NCBI RefSeq assembly: GCF_000003815.2
Contig: NC_049992.1
Location: forward strand, 18,894,396-18,958,395
Length of the DNA: 64,000 nucleotides
Source of the DNA: Branchiostoma floridae
Lineage: Eukaryota; Chordata; Leptocardii; Amphioxiformes; Branchiostomatidae
Direction: 5' to 3'
Shown here: piece after piece, positions 44,277 through 63,483 of the stretch
Layout of the letters: each line of letters begins with the position of its first letter
How positions within the stretch are numbered: the first letter of the stretch is position 1
Translations under genes and position numbers: made by a program
Notes under the pieces: generated by a model
What the model was told of the DNA's origin: nothing
The model's input: the letters and a program-made list of their open reading frames with translations, nothing else
The model's database searches: none

Positions 44277-45372
44277 CACAGGCAGTTTAAGGCCTGTGAC
44301 ACCTGTAGATTCTCAGTCGAGCAGTTATATGGCCATAACTTTTGATGTAACCATCTGTTTTCAACAATTTTTGGCCAGTTAACGTAATTCACCCATATTC
44401 AAAATATGATGACAAGAAAATTGTGGATCCTCAATATTTTGGGTTTAAAAAAAATTTTTTGGTAAAAAATAGGGATGCTATTAAAATGGGTCTGTGCCCA
44501 CTATGAAATGATTGTCTAACTGAGTCATATTTTCTGGAGTAATAGATTATATCTCTGTGATATCTAATATGCCTGGGGATCTTGCCGCTATTCCTAGGTA
44601 AGGCTTCATTTTGGGGCAAAAACAGTATTTTTTGACAATTTTCATGTATTTTTCGTACAAATATCAATAAAGCCACGGAAATCAAAGATATTGCAAGAAG
44701 GCCCGCTTGATTTCTGAAGGTCTAAGGCTTAATGAACCTAAATCTGCACAAAACTCGTAATAAAACTGGTGCCCTGATGTGGACAGGGGCCGACGAAACA
44801 CTACTTACCCTACATGAACTGGCCCAAGTAAGACATGTTTGACTGTACGTAACATTAACCGATGGTAAAATATGAATGTTTTATGTCTATATCTGTTAAA
44901 TCGCTGTTGTATCAATGCGAAATTTCGCAAGCAGTTAGCCTTATAAGGCATCAGTCAACTGCCATCCATCATTTTGGGCTAGAAATACCGATTTATAGCA
45001 TTGTTTTGCTGTTTCATTGAAGTATGAGCGCCTCGCTGTTTTCCTGCCACTCCACACCCCGGGAGGTAGGAACGCATGTTCGGACTGTACCACTTGCAGC
45101 TCTCGCGGGGGTGCCCTTTTGTTAACCGCTTCTAGTTATGCCGATATTTGATAAATACTAGATCAATATCTTTAACATTCAACATTAATAAGTCTCAAGA
45201 AAAGTAGTTAGTGTGGCCCGTGCATCGTAAGTTCCTGTTTTCGCAATGTAACATTAGGTACTGACATTGGACCGTTCTAAAAACGCTCCGGCCCGGCGGG
45301 GTTACCTGAGGTCACGCAGTGGTCCGAATTTCATGTTCGACCAAAATTGTCACAGGCCTTAAAGTGCCCGAG
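44277..45372. mobile_element. TA-flanked TIR element (Tc1/mariner-type), copy 2, uninterrupted
   Basis: 1096 bp from 'cacaggcagtttaaggcctg' to 'aggccttaaagtgcccgag' flanked by TA (44275-44276; 45373-45374). Nearly collinear with copy 1 at 30962-32821 outside the nested insert. No transposase frame; an 85-codon minus frame is not conserved. Confidence 0.88.
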
Positions 45373-45499
45373 TATCATAACGTACCTTTTCTAGTATTTA
45401 GAAACGAATGGTTCAATTTCTGTAATGCATGAGTTGTGCTTAATAATCGTTACAGACAGACAAGTTAAAACAGTATTGCGATAAAATACCTTAAAATAG

Positions 45500-45711
45500 T
45501 ACTGTAAATGCAGAAATGTTCGCGGTGGATTAATGTTTGCGGTTTTCGCGGTGACCGCTTCACCGCGAACTTAAATCCACCGCGAATATTTTTCCATGGC
45601 ATTAAGAGACTACAGTACATAGTGCCACCGCGAAATTAAAACCACCGCGAAAAGTCCTTTTTCCCGCTACCGCGAAATTAAATCCCCGCGAACTTAAATG
45701 CATTTACAGTA
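45500..45711. mobile_element. MITE with TACTGTAAATGCA ends and GCGGTGG interior
   Basis: 'tactgtaaatgcagaaatg' faces 'catttacagta'. The interior is a series of 'accgcgaacttaaatc' and 'gcggtggatt' motifs that pair with each other. No coding capacity. Confidence 0.75.
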
Positions 45712-46130
45712 TTTGCTTAACACATTAATACCAGTATGTCACCATATATCCAATAACCTAATCGAAGAAATAACAAATAAATAAAATAACAATACACAGT
45801 TACACTACAAAAAAAACAACGCACGATTATTGGTTCAAAAGACCATGAAAGTTACAGCGCTGTTACGATAGTGTTCATTTCTACAGCGAGTAGTGGTCAG
45901 TTTGTGGGATGACCTTGTCTGTCCGCCACTGATTTCATCTCTGGTTGGTGGCAGTAAGTGCAAGAAATGTTCGGACTGGCTGAGAGAGTTAGCAAGGGTT
46001 TAAATCAGGTCAAGACGTGTGGAGAAAGTAGTCCCAAGTCAGAACAGGCATCGGTGTAAGACGTGTAGTGCTGTCCCAGTATTATACACACAGCTCTCCG
46101 TTGGACCTTCTCGATCCTGTCAGTATATAT

Positions 46131-46355
46131 AGGTGCAGTCTCACAGCACTTGCGTCTAGCTTGCGTCATGTCACTGCCTGGTTCGTTTAATGCGTCATGT
46201 TTTGTTACTTTTTCTGGTGTTTCATAAGTTAGATATTGTGTAATACCTAAAAGTATGACTTAGAAGACGACAAAATACCCAAAACGTAAGGAAATTTGTT
46301 TATTATCTCCCCACAGTGACGCAAGCGTGACACAAGTGTATTGAGAGTGCACCTT
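46131..46355. mobile_element. MITE with AGGTGCAGTCTCACAGCACTTG ends
   Basis: The left end 'ggtgcagtctcacagcactt' is the imperfect complement of 'aagtgtattgagagtgcacc'; 'gcgtcacg' motifs follow inside. 225 bp, noncoding, just upstream of the cofilin promoter region. Confidence 0.6.
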
Positions 46356-46624
46356 AAGTGCAATGGTGAGCCCGAATTTTTAATTTTTGGGTGCCCGAGG
46401 CTCAAGCCTGACACCCTCCTCCTCCATAATACGGAATTACGTCACCATCCCCGATAAGGAATGATACATACAACCCCTTACATCGTCATACGCCAAGCGT
46501 AGAAATAATGTAAACACATTACATCATTTGTTGTTCCACATGGTGTACTATTGGTTAGAGATACACTATCGATCTAGGTCAGCTCTTAGCGTGGCGGCCT
46601 CTAAAGCACTGCATATGGTTGTGC

Positions 46625-46634
46625 CCATATATGG
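46625..46634. promoter_or_regulatory. CArG box (SRF site), perfect
   Basis: CCATATATGG fits CC(A/T)6GG exactly, about 175 bp upstream of the inferred start of the ADF/cofilin gene. SRF regulates many actin-cytoskeleton genes, which makes the match meaningful. Confidence 0.7.
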
Positions 46635-46655
46635 AACTAGGGAGCATGGCTATAC

Positions 46656-46665
46656 CCATATACGG
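46656..46665. promoter_or_regulatory. CArG-like box, one mismatch
   Basis: CCATATACGG lies 31 bp (about three helical turns) after the perfect CArG box. Confidence 0.5.
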
Positions 46666-46768
46666 AGCCAAAATGATAAGAAACCCAAAAGAAAGTGTCT
46701 TCTGACTAGGATGTTTATTAAAGAAATTGACTCATGCAAAATGGGATGATTTCATGTCCTACTGGATG

Positions 46769-46776
46769 TATAAAAG
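46769..46776 (+). promoter_or_regulatory. TATA box of the ADF/cofilin gene
   Basis: TATAAAAG about 30 bp before an initiator-like TCAGTA at 46799-46803. The transcript would start near 46800 and its first exon ends at a GTAAGT donor at 46881. Confidence 0.6.
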
Positions 46777-46799
46777 AGGAAAAGCTGTAGATTTTGGTC

Positions 46800-49700
46800 A
46801 GTACTTCGAGATCGTCAGGTCGAGTTCGGTGACTTCCATTTTCCAGAGCGGTATCTACCAGTGGAGTATAGTCTAACAAAGTAAGTTATCGTTCTTTATG
46901 TACTATAACTCAGTGCATGTCTGTATTTGTAGACGAGTGTCTGTAGCGTCTGTATTTTAAAGATTTTAAGTCAGGAATTTGCTTGCTGGGTAGGGAAACA
47001 TAGTGTTAAATAATTACGATTGTTGGTGGCAAATGCTTGCACATCCATGAGGGCATTAGCGCACCAATTCCCCGTGTGTTTTTGGCACACTATTGACACA
47101 TTAACCGAAGAGGCTCGGTGGTCGTCACTCCACTGCAAGGGAAAGTGTTCTGAAGTGCCTTCCCCAAGGGCACAACGTCGGGGGCATGTCGAGTATCGAA
47201 CTAAGGACCTCTAGGTTCTGTGCCTACCAGTTGTACGCTACACACGACACCACAAAATCGCAATTTTGTCTGAAATATGTGAATGTCAAAAGTCAGTCCC
47301 AGCCCATCTTCGTCAAATCGTGGTAATGCAAGATAAAGACATATAAAGAAATGCTTAACTATCTTACGGTCGTGCTCCCACTCTGTGACTGACCGACCAG
47401 TTAATTGCCGTGCTATCATTGGTCCCGTTGCTAATTGTAATGAACAGTCAGGATCGGTCTATTCAGCGGGCCAGGTCCACGCACTGTATACACCTGCCCT
47501 TACCTGGCTCCTGATGACTCCATATATGGTGAAGTTTCCTTCCGCAGGGGGTTTGTTTAATCAGGGCAGGCTCCAAAGTGCACTGACCCGCTCATATGCA
47601 TACATATGTTCATGGGTCAAGCTAAGGGCACAACCCGCCGTACGTGTTATTTATTCGTGCGCTTTCATGGGAGCCCACGTCTGCTACGTTTTTCTGAAAA
47701 CGTGTTAAAGGAATGGCAAGTGCATGGTGGGCGTACGTCTCAACGCACGTCACTCGCACGGTTTGGCAAGGTGAAGGTATGTGGTCTGCACGCCACGCCT
47801 GACCGTGAACTGTTGCGTGCCATCCTTCGTTTCGCAAGTAGTGAGTTGTACGTACGTACGGTATGATGTGCGATTGCCAGGTTACAGTATACAGGCCCTA
47901 CTTACACTTGTAATACAGGCTGCTTGCGTACGGTTTTCTTACTCACTCTTATTTGCTGCAAGGGGCACGCTCGTCTCCGTACCGACTCGTGCGGGGGTTT
48001 GATTCATTCCGCAGCCCGAAAGAAGAGAAAGTTCTGTATGCACGCTAAGTGCTACGGTGCGTCTGCGTGATCCTAAAGCCGTTTGATTCCTGACGCCTAT
48101 GACCCCCTAGCGTACTATTATTATTTTTCCAATTTCTTCTATTTGACCAGAGATCCGCGGAGCCTGGCTGGTGAGGCAAATACTAGCGGGCCAGGACACA
48201 ATGTGTGCTAAAATAGTATCAACAGACTTACCAGAAAAATCCAGAAACACAAACAATTAGGAACGTTAGTATGTTTAACAGCTAACGCGCATACATGTGC
48301 AGCCTAGTACCATCTTTTTTTTTTAATCTCAAGACAAGGGGGAGCTCCTTCAACTTATTTAAAGTTGATTTCCAAGGGGGCCCAACATATATGAACAACG
48401 AAACAAAATTACATACATTTTTTTCTTCCTTTTTTTCCTATTTCTGTAGGTCCATATCCTCAATTCAAGTCGATATTCCTAAGAACCAAGAGGTGAAGAA
48501 TCATGGTGAGTCTTCACTTACTAGTTTCTAAGTAGTTTTAAGAATAATTATACAAATAACAATGGGTTGTTAAACGTTGGGACAGTATTAGCTGGTCTAC
48601 TGATCTATAGACAATATTCTAGACTGTATTCAATAGTTTTATATACTAAAATATTTTGATATTCAAAGAATATTGTTATCGAATGTTAACGTTATTCTGC
48701 CTGTACTAGATTCTATTTGTATGTCTAAAGGTGTTTTGCAATGGTAAAACGAAGTTTAACATATTGTTATCTTCTATTCCTCAGGCTTCAGGCATCACTG
48801 TTACAGATGAAGTGGTCGCAGCTTACGACGAGGTGAAACAAAAACACTTGTACAAGTACGTGACGTTCAGGGTGTCAAACTGCGAGACAAAGATCATCGT
48901 GGAAAACAAGGTTAAGGTAAGGCTGCTAAGGGCGCATGCCTACACAAGTTCTATCTTATTCTACCTTGCCACCAAAATATGAAACAATAACATGTTTGGG
49001 ACTAAATGATGCGAAAACCAGAGTTTCTGCTTTAGTACGAAGATCGCAGACATTCCATCCAGAGGTTCTAAAGTTATTCTGATTAAAAATATCCAGAAGC
49101 ACAGAAACACACATACCAAAAATTATACAGATTTGATTTATAGATTTACAAATAATAAATAAACAGATTTGCATGGTACAAGACACCAAAAAGACGACAG
49201 ATTAGAAAACGATTTTGCAGCATATCTATAACATATGTTTGTCCCGCTAACTTTAACTGACAAGCTGTTGTCTGTTCCTTATTACAGGAGTCGACTTGGG
49301 AGGAATTCCAGGCCAGTTTCCCGGCTGACGCTGCCTATTGGAGTGTTTACGACTTTGACTACAAGAACAAGGAGGGTCAGGATCGTAACAAGTTGATCCT
49401 GGTCAGCTGGTCAGTACCTTTTAACTTGATGATGAGCCTGACTGATTTTATATAGTAGAAGCACAGCGGATTAGGGCGTTGTCACATAGGTCATGCGATC
49501 GTCGCACGATTTTGATGCCATAGGATTTTTAAGCAGGTCGTGACAGAACTAACCACCGACATGGATCCCAAACGGAGTTTTGTGTACAAAGACACTAGAA
49601 CTTAGCAGGAGACGTACATTTTTGTCCTCCCACGACGATCGTACGACCTATGTGACCACGCCCTTAATAAACACTTAGAACTGTTAATTGCACAGAATCC

Positions 49701-50085
49701 CCAAACCAGTGCGGTCCAGCTGAATGACTTCGCACTGTTGCACCACCTGGATAATTGCACGAAATACGCTGGCAAATTGGGTGTGCAATAACATTAACGG
49801 CTGTGATTTTTTTTCAAAGTATCAGGATTTTCAAATGTTTTATTTCTTCTTCTCTTTTTCATCAGGTGTCCAGACACCATTAAGATCAAGGCCAAGATGA
49901 TGCATTCCTCGAGCTCCGATGCCCTTAAGAAGAAGTGTCCGGCCACCCCGATCCAGGCCAATGACCGGGACGAGCTCAACTTCGATGAAGTGAGGGACAA
50001 GATCCTCAAAACAAGCCAGTTTACTAAGTGCCCCAGATCAAAGCACCAATTCTCCCTTTTCATTCTTACCATGAACCTTTGTTGA
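46800..50085 (+). CDS. ADF/cofilin, actin-depolymerising factor
   Basis: ADF/cofilin binds G- and F-actin and severs and depolymerises filaments in the cytoplasm. Exons: 5'UTR about 46800-46880; 48450-48505 ending in the ATG (48503-48505) directly before GTGAGT; 48785-48916 (ASGITVTDEVVAAYDEVKQK...); 49288-49409 (ESTWEEFQASFPADAAYWSV...LILVSW); 49866-50085 (CPDTIKIKAKMMHSSSSDAL...). All phases agree. The first coding exon carrying only Met is a known arrangement for ADF/cofilin genes. The predicted protein has about 158 residues with the N-terminal Ser and the actin-binding KMMHSSSSDALKKK helix. The C-terminus after DKILKTSQF is unlike other family members. CArG and TATA elements lie upstream. 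Introns hold a SINE and a MITE. Confidence 0.9.
46881..48449. other. First intron of the cofilin gene
   Basis: Contains a SINE (47100-47240) and otherwise unassigned sequence; open frames at 47385-48002 have no support. Confidence 0.5.
47100..47240 (-). mobile_element. tRNA-derived SINE, same family as 32362-32580
   Basis: On minus, 'acaactggtaggcac' and 'cttagttcgatactcg' correspond to the A and B boxes, then 'cgttgtgcccttggggaagg', as in the other copy. More diverged; no clear target duplication. Confidence 0.65.
48503..48505 (+). CDS. Cofilin exon 2, start codon only
   Basis: ATG immediately followed by the consensus donor GTGAGT. Exon 2 proper starts near 48450 after the acceptor 'tatttctgtag'. 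Joins to GCTTCAGGC to read MASG. Confidence 0.8.
48785..48916 (+). CDS. Cofilin exon 3
   Basis: Acceptor tcctcag, 44 codons, donor GTAAGG, phase 0. ASGITVTDEV...KYVTF...KIIVENKVK is the N-terminal part of the ADF-H domain. Confidence 0.92.
49288..49409 (+). CDS. Cofilin exon 4
   Basis: Acceptor ttattacag, donor GTCAGT after 'agctg', phase 2. Contains YWSVYDFDYKNKEGQDRNKL, the family's central signature. Confidence 0.92.
49471..49667. mobile_element. MITE in cofilin intron 4
   Basis: 'ttagggcgttgtcacatagg' is complementary to 'cctatgtgaccacgccctta', and the adjoining 'cgatcgtcg' to 'cgacgatcg'; 197 bp in total, interior unpaired. No coding capacity. Confidence 0.75.
49866..50085 (+). CDS. 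Cofilin terminal exon
   Basis: Acceptor ttttcatcag; G completes the Trp codon, then CPDTIKIKAKMMHSSSSDAL, KKKCPATPIQANDRDELNFD and a divergent tail to TGA at 50083-50085. Confidence 0.85.
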
Positions 50086-52137
50086 CGGGACCCCCCCCCC
50101 CCGCAGGTTTACAGTAGTTTTGTAAAAAACACTGGGTTCAAATCACAAACTCGGCTTAAGTATTATTCTGCAGTAAAAAAAGTCTTAACCAAGGAATGGT
50201 CGAGTGGCTTGATTCCGGACTTGACATTGTGTCCTTGGGAATGGACAATGGACACTTTTCTTAGTCAATCCAAATGGAAAAATGGACACCTGATTTTAGC
50301 TTGGTAGGTACGAGGCGGTCGAAGGAGGCATTTCGGATTCGGCAAAAAAACAACAACACTGCCCCACCGACCCTACATTTTTATTACACGAGTTTGTTGA
50401 TTTAAAGCCCTATGATTTTATAACACTTGAAAGGATTGTAGGAAGCGCGAAAGGTATACTCTTCGGAGCTTTATTTCGTATTTCATGGCAAACTAAAAAA
50501 ATATGCACTATGTTATCTTTTTGAATTCTTTACTACAAATGGAATGAATGTATGTTATGGATTAAATACTTCTGCTATTACTATATGTAATTTTCGTTAT
50601 GAAAAATTAAAAACTAAATGACCGCACCCTGAATGCCACATCCTGTTGTTTTATATATATATTGAATATACTTTGTATCAATAACTTGTTGTATATTTAT
50701 CAAAAAAGAATGTGATAAAGAATTCCACTTTAGTTGAAATTTCAAAGTTGTGCTCAGCCTTGACAGTGTATTTTTTTGTTCATTAATAAAGTATTTTGTT
50801 ACAGAAATAAATATTTGTATTTTAGTGATGCCTGCGTTGCGTAAGGTTTGTTTTGTCGATGTTTGGCATAAGGCCACAGCAAGTAAATTTTATAGATGAC
50901 ATGAGCGTGTGTATTAATTTTCGCCTGATTTCAAATTTAAAAAAAAAGAATTTTTTTCCTCTTCGGGATGGTAAGATAGACCAAAGTATGCAAACATGTT
51001 GTGTTGTACTCTAATAATCATACATGTATAGTTGCAGAAGTGAAACTTGTTGGATAGTTGTAAACGTGCCACCAATGTGGAAGCCATGCTGTAGTTACCA
51101 GCTTGGCAAGTGATACCAGTGTACCACAACAGTATCACTTTAACAACACTATAGTTAGTTATAGGGTGGAATGCAAATATCTTGATTAATGGTTTTCCAA
51201 TTGTCTGGGAATTGTTCATACAAAATGAAATCCTCTTTGGATCCTTGATGGAACAAGATGGACTCTTTTCTACAGCTACATACCAGTCATTTATAGATAG
51301 ATATGGTGTACTGTGTAATGAATATACTTTTATGCAATTGTTATAATGTATTCCACAAATGTGGAAGAAAATACTCAAGGTACATCCATGACCACGCGCC
51401 GAATACGCACACAGGCAATGCCGGACACGCGAGCACCACCGCAGTACACTCGCACGATAGGGCGTGTATATAGCATGCATACACCTTTTATTATTATACA
51501 CAATTTGTGTTGTGCCTGGATACTGTACGCTATTTTCAGACTCTTCACTTACTATTTTCTTAGTATACCAACATACGATCAGAAAGTCATGCATTCTATC
51601 GAAGTCGCACCTGCGGAATGGTGCACGTCCACTCATCATTATGTTACCTTCACAGAAGGGAACATATTGTTTTTGCTTTGTTTCTTCTTCTTTTCCGCAC
51701 AAATAAGGTCAACGACCTGGACCAGACGGCTGTCACCATGGTAACCGGTAAAGTAGCAGGCACCATGTGGTGTTCGGCTACATAATGTAGTAAATGTCAG
51801 ATCTAGAGGGGGCTCGGGTCACTACATTTAGAAATATGTTCAAATAGGAATGAACAAACAGTTGCCAGTGTTAGACTACAACATGTGAAGGTAACATTCT
51901 GTATTTGCTTGCAAATATTACCTTTCAAATTGTACGCTTGTAATCATCAGTTAACTAGATTTTGGTTACGCCAAAAACTTTTTCTCATTTATTCTTTTTT
52001 GCAGTTCCTAATTAATGATGTGCAGCATTTTTTGTACGTTTACACACCATCATTTAAAAACATTTTGTATTGTACACTTGAAAAACGGCTCAGGCCGAAT
52101 GATGTATCAAGGTTAAATAAAGGTTGAAAAAAAAAAC
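50086..52137. other. Spacer between cofilin and the P2 right arm
   Basis: 50866-51060 is a copy of one end of the MITE at 58449-58847 ('acagcaagtaaattttat'). 51990-52137 looks like a plus-strand retroelement 3' end ('aggttaaataaaggttgaaa' plus oligo-A) that stops exactly at the P2 inner edge. A 262-codon minus frame at 50914-51702 was rejected. Confidence 0.45.
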
Positions 52138-52831
52138 ACTATACCAACCTCGTCTTGGGAGGTAAATATATTTATATATATATAAATATACAAAGAAAAC
52201 AACGATGAGTCTCAGGCATGGCTGCATTTGCTTTTATGTAAGAGTTTACTGACATTTACAAGTTTTTTTCGAAGAGCAGACTGATTTTGAAAAGTGGGAC
52301 TTGGGAGATAAAACATTGTCAAATCCGTACTTACCTGATGCAAACCAATTATCTTAGGTGTTGATATTATTATACATTATCTGTAAACGGCTAAGAAAAA
52401 TGAACCCGTATATTTGAGCCAATTTCTTAAACCACAATGTTGACAAAGGGACTACCTTACGTGAGGCGGTGGTGTATTGATGTCTATTCAGGAACCTGAC
52501 GTTTCATGTGTCTGATGTTGTCGACAAACGTGCTTGGCGAGTTCATGGTTTTGATAACAAGGGAATGTACATAACAAAAATGCACTTTTTACTGTAAAAC
52601 AATGAATATTGGGTCATAATGGAGTACATATTATTTCAGACAATTATTTCGTTAACTATACTTCCAACATACCAGCAAGCAATTGTATATAAATGCATAT
52701 TTTGATATTTGGCACTTGCGAAATGGTTCGTCCGGTGTCTTGAATAATTCATTACATACAATCGACACTAGAAACGAACTCTGTCTACCGAGAACCAAAT
52801 ATCACAATCGTGTCGTTGAGACTTGAGTCCT

Positions 52832-52886
52832 TATAAAGAAAGAAGGACTGTGAGACACTACAATACACTACACCAAAAGTCCGCTG
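52832..52886 (+). promoter_or_regulatory. Gene B TATA box and 5'UTR exon
   Basis: TATAAAG at 52832-52838, inferred start about 52862, exon ending 'gtccgctg' at 52886 before the GTAAGT donor. The equivalent sequence exists in inverse at 38843-38890. Confidence 0.55.
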
Positions 52887-53228
52887 GTAAGTAAAAAAAA
52901 AATGTTTATTGAGTACGCATGGGAGAAACCAAATTATATACTACTATTGCAATATTGACCATGTTACAATAATTATGTATGCAGCTGTTTTTCAAGCAAA
53001 ATATATTGCATCTTATTATACAGTCTCAAAATAAAGTCAATACCAGGTAATAAGAGACCTTCAGAGAAAAGTCAACATTATAATTAATATCTAAAAGACG
53101 CATAGCATAGGGACTGTTAAAGGTGTATTCATTGTATGAGTTTTAAAGTTTGTATAAACCGTCATTATGAAATTAAGGTAGGTGCAGGAGTAATAATGCT
53201 ACAATTATTTCTATCGTTATGCTGTTAA

Positions 53229-53640
53229 CCCTGTTCAGACCAGGCCTATGGATCAATCTGGGTGCGAAGGGGTGGGGCTTTTTTTGCTAAAAAAAGTATT
53301 AGTATTGAAAGACATGTTACGGCATATTGACGTCAGATGAAAGATATTCTAAATGTCATTTCATAAAAAACAGAAAAGTAGCAAGAAAACCTGAGAAATA
53401 GGTTGTTAGGACGGAAATTAGTATTTTTTGTCAAAAATGCCTATCAACAACCAGTTACCATTATGGCTACACGAAAAATGAAAGACTTTTCAAATTTTGC
53501 CAAAAATTTTATTTAAGGTTTTTGTTTCACAGCGATCCCGCCCCCGCCACCCCCGGGATCTCGCTGGGGTGAAATCACTAGTGATCTCGCACCCCCCCAT
53601 CCCGCCTCCTCTAAAGATTTGCCCGTCCCCCCCCCCCCCC
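53229..53640. mobile_element. Partial copy of the TTAA (piggyBac-type) element
   Basis: TTAA at 53225-53228, then CCCTGTTCAGACC. The interior 'tgcctatcaacaaccagtta' resembles 33660-33700 of the complete copy. No right terminus found. Confidence 0.5.
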
Positions 53641-55322
53641 CAAAAAAAAAAAATTGGGTTTACATGAAATTTAAGAAGTTGCTTGGTAACAAATCACAAA
53701 CTTCAGTTTTAGGAAGATATAAGTACACGAGTTTGACACATAGCTCCAACCATAGTATTAATATTCAATGTAATGATATGGCATATGATGATGCCATATG
53801 GTAATAAAATGATTGGACTTGTTTTGGACTAGAAGGGCTGGGTCTCTAGAATTTACATTGTTGGATATGCTTGAGTCTCGACATAAGATATATTTCATAT
53901 ATATTTCATCATTCTGGGGTACCATATTTCTAATATAAAACAGTTTTAACACATTAATGAAATGATATTGGTAGGAAAATTTACCATTGGTAAGTTTAGA
54001 TATGGAAACACTCATATGGAATTAGTTACACTGTACCCTGTGATTCTAGACATATAATTCCATACAGAATGAGCAATAAAGTTTTTTTTCATTGTTATAT
54101 GTTATCGTATTTACCTGTCCTCAGGCAAACTATATATCTACATCCAATATGAAGTCTCTACCATGAATTTTTCTGAAGCATATTGAGTGGTGTTTGGCCT
54201 TTTTTCTGTCGGTGAAATATTTGTACCTTGGTGTTTTCATAGAGTGATCTTGTGTTTGAGTGCTTTGAAAAATTTATCTCCCTCTTCGGCGATGGCTTTG
54301 CTTCTATGGACACAATCTGCAGTATTCTGACCATGATTTTGAGACTATCCCACCGGTTATATAATCGTACACTGCCAAAAATGTTTTTCTTGTTTTTGCT
54401 TCCTCACAGAAATTTTATCTTTCAGGAAAAAATTATTCTGTCTCTGAGAAATCTTAGAAAAATGTGCTTGTCCATGGGGCAAGCAAATTTTTGCTTGTTA
54501 AGTTTTTGAGACGATTTGACATTCGTTTTCTTACACTGCCAAAAATGCTTTTTCTTGTTCATCTTGATTTGCTTCCTCACAGAAATTTTTCTTCCAGGAA
54601 GTAAGTCCTGTCATATTCGGAGAAAGGGAAGAAAAAAAAAACTTGTATTTCTTAAGAGTTGAATCTGGTTATCAAGAAAGCAAGAATTTCTAAAAAAATT
54701 TTCTTGCATTATAAGAAAAAGATAGAAGATTTTGCTTAAATTTCCAGAAAAAAATTTGTAGTGTCTTGTTTTGCTTGAATTTTATTCAACATTTTCTTCC
54801 TGCAAGAATATTTTTCTTCATATAAGAATTGTCCATGTGGTAAGTAAAACAAGAAAAATCATTTTTTTGGTAGTGTAGAAAACCCGCTAACTTTTAACGA
54901 GGCAACACATAGCTAATCAACTCATTTGTTTCAGCCTATTCTTGCATGCTTGGCTTTGTCTTACTTTTTTTTCCCATTGGAATATTTTTTTTACAATTTC
55001 AACCGCTTTACCATATTAATTCATAGCGAAGGTATAAAACCTGCTCATTAAAAAAATTCCCCCATGTCACTGACGAAATATAATGGCCGGCTTCTGCGTG
55101 AAACATCTAACTGTTACCAAAATCATATCCAGTTGCTTGAGTAGTTGCCATTTGGCGTATCTTATTACCTAAATGTCTAACCTTCATCTACGAGTGGTGG
55201 GAATTTTATACTTGCAAAGTGTTACGTGTGAGCATCACCCTGTATAGATATGTAAATGTGTTAGTCATTTGCATATCTTTTTTAATTCAGGTGTGAGATC
55301 GCAAAAATATATTTTTTTACAG
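53641..55322. other. Remainder of gene B first intron
   Basis: A/T-rich with repeated 'ttcttgtttttgcttcctca' phrases at about 54385 and 54550 (a local duplication), and a 'ctgacga...gaaac' repeat copy at 55060-55190. No gene. Confidence 0.45.

Positions 55323-63483
<8,161 letters not shown>

Noticed and set aside
44431-44685. Minus-strand frame in the 1.1-kb TA element as a transposase remnant
   Set aside because: No DDE-type motifs and not open in copy 1.
50914-51702. 262-codon open frame on minus
   Set aside because: Starts at TTG, has no splice or family support, has an odd Cys/His/Tyr/Ile composition, and its end overlaps a repeat also found at 58449-58650.
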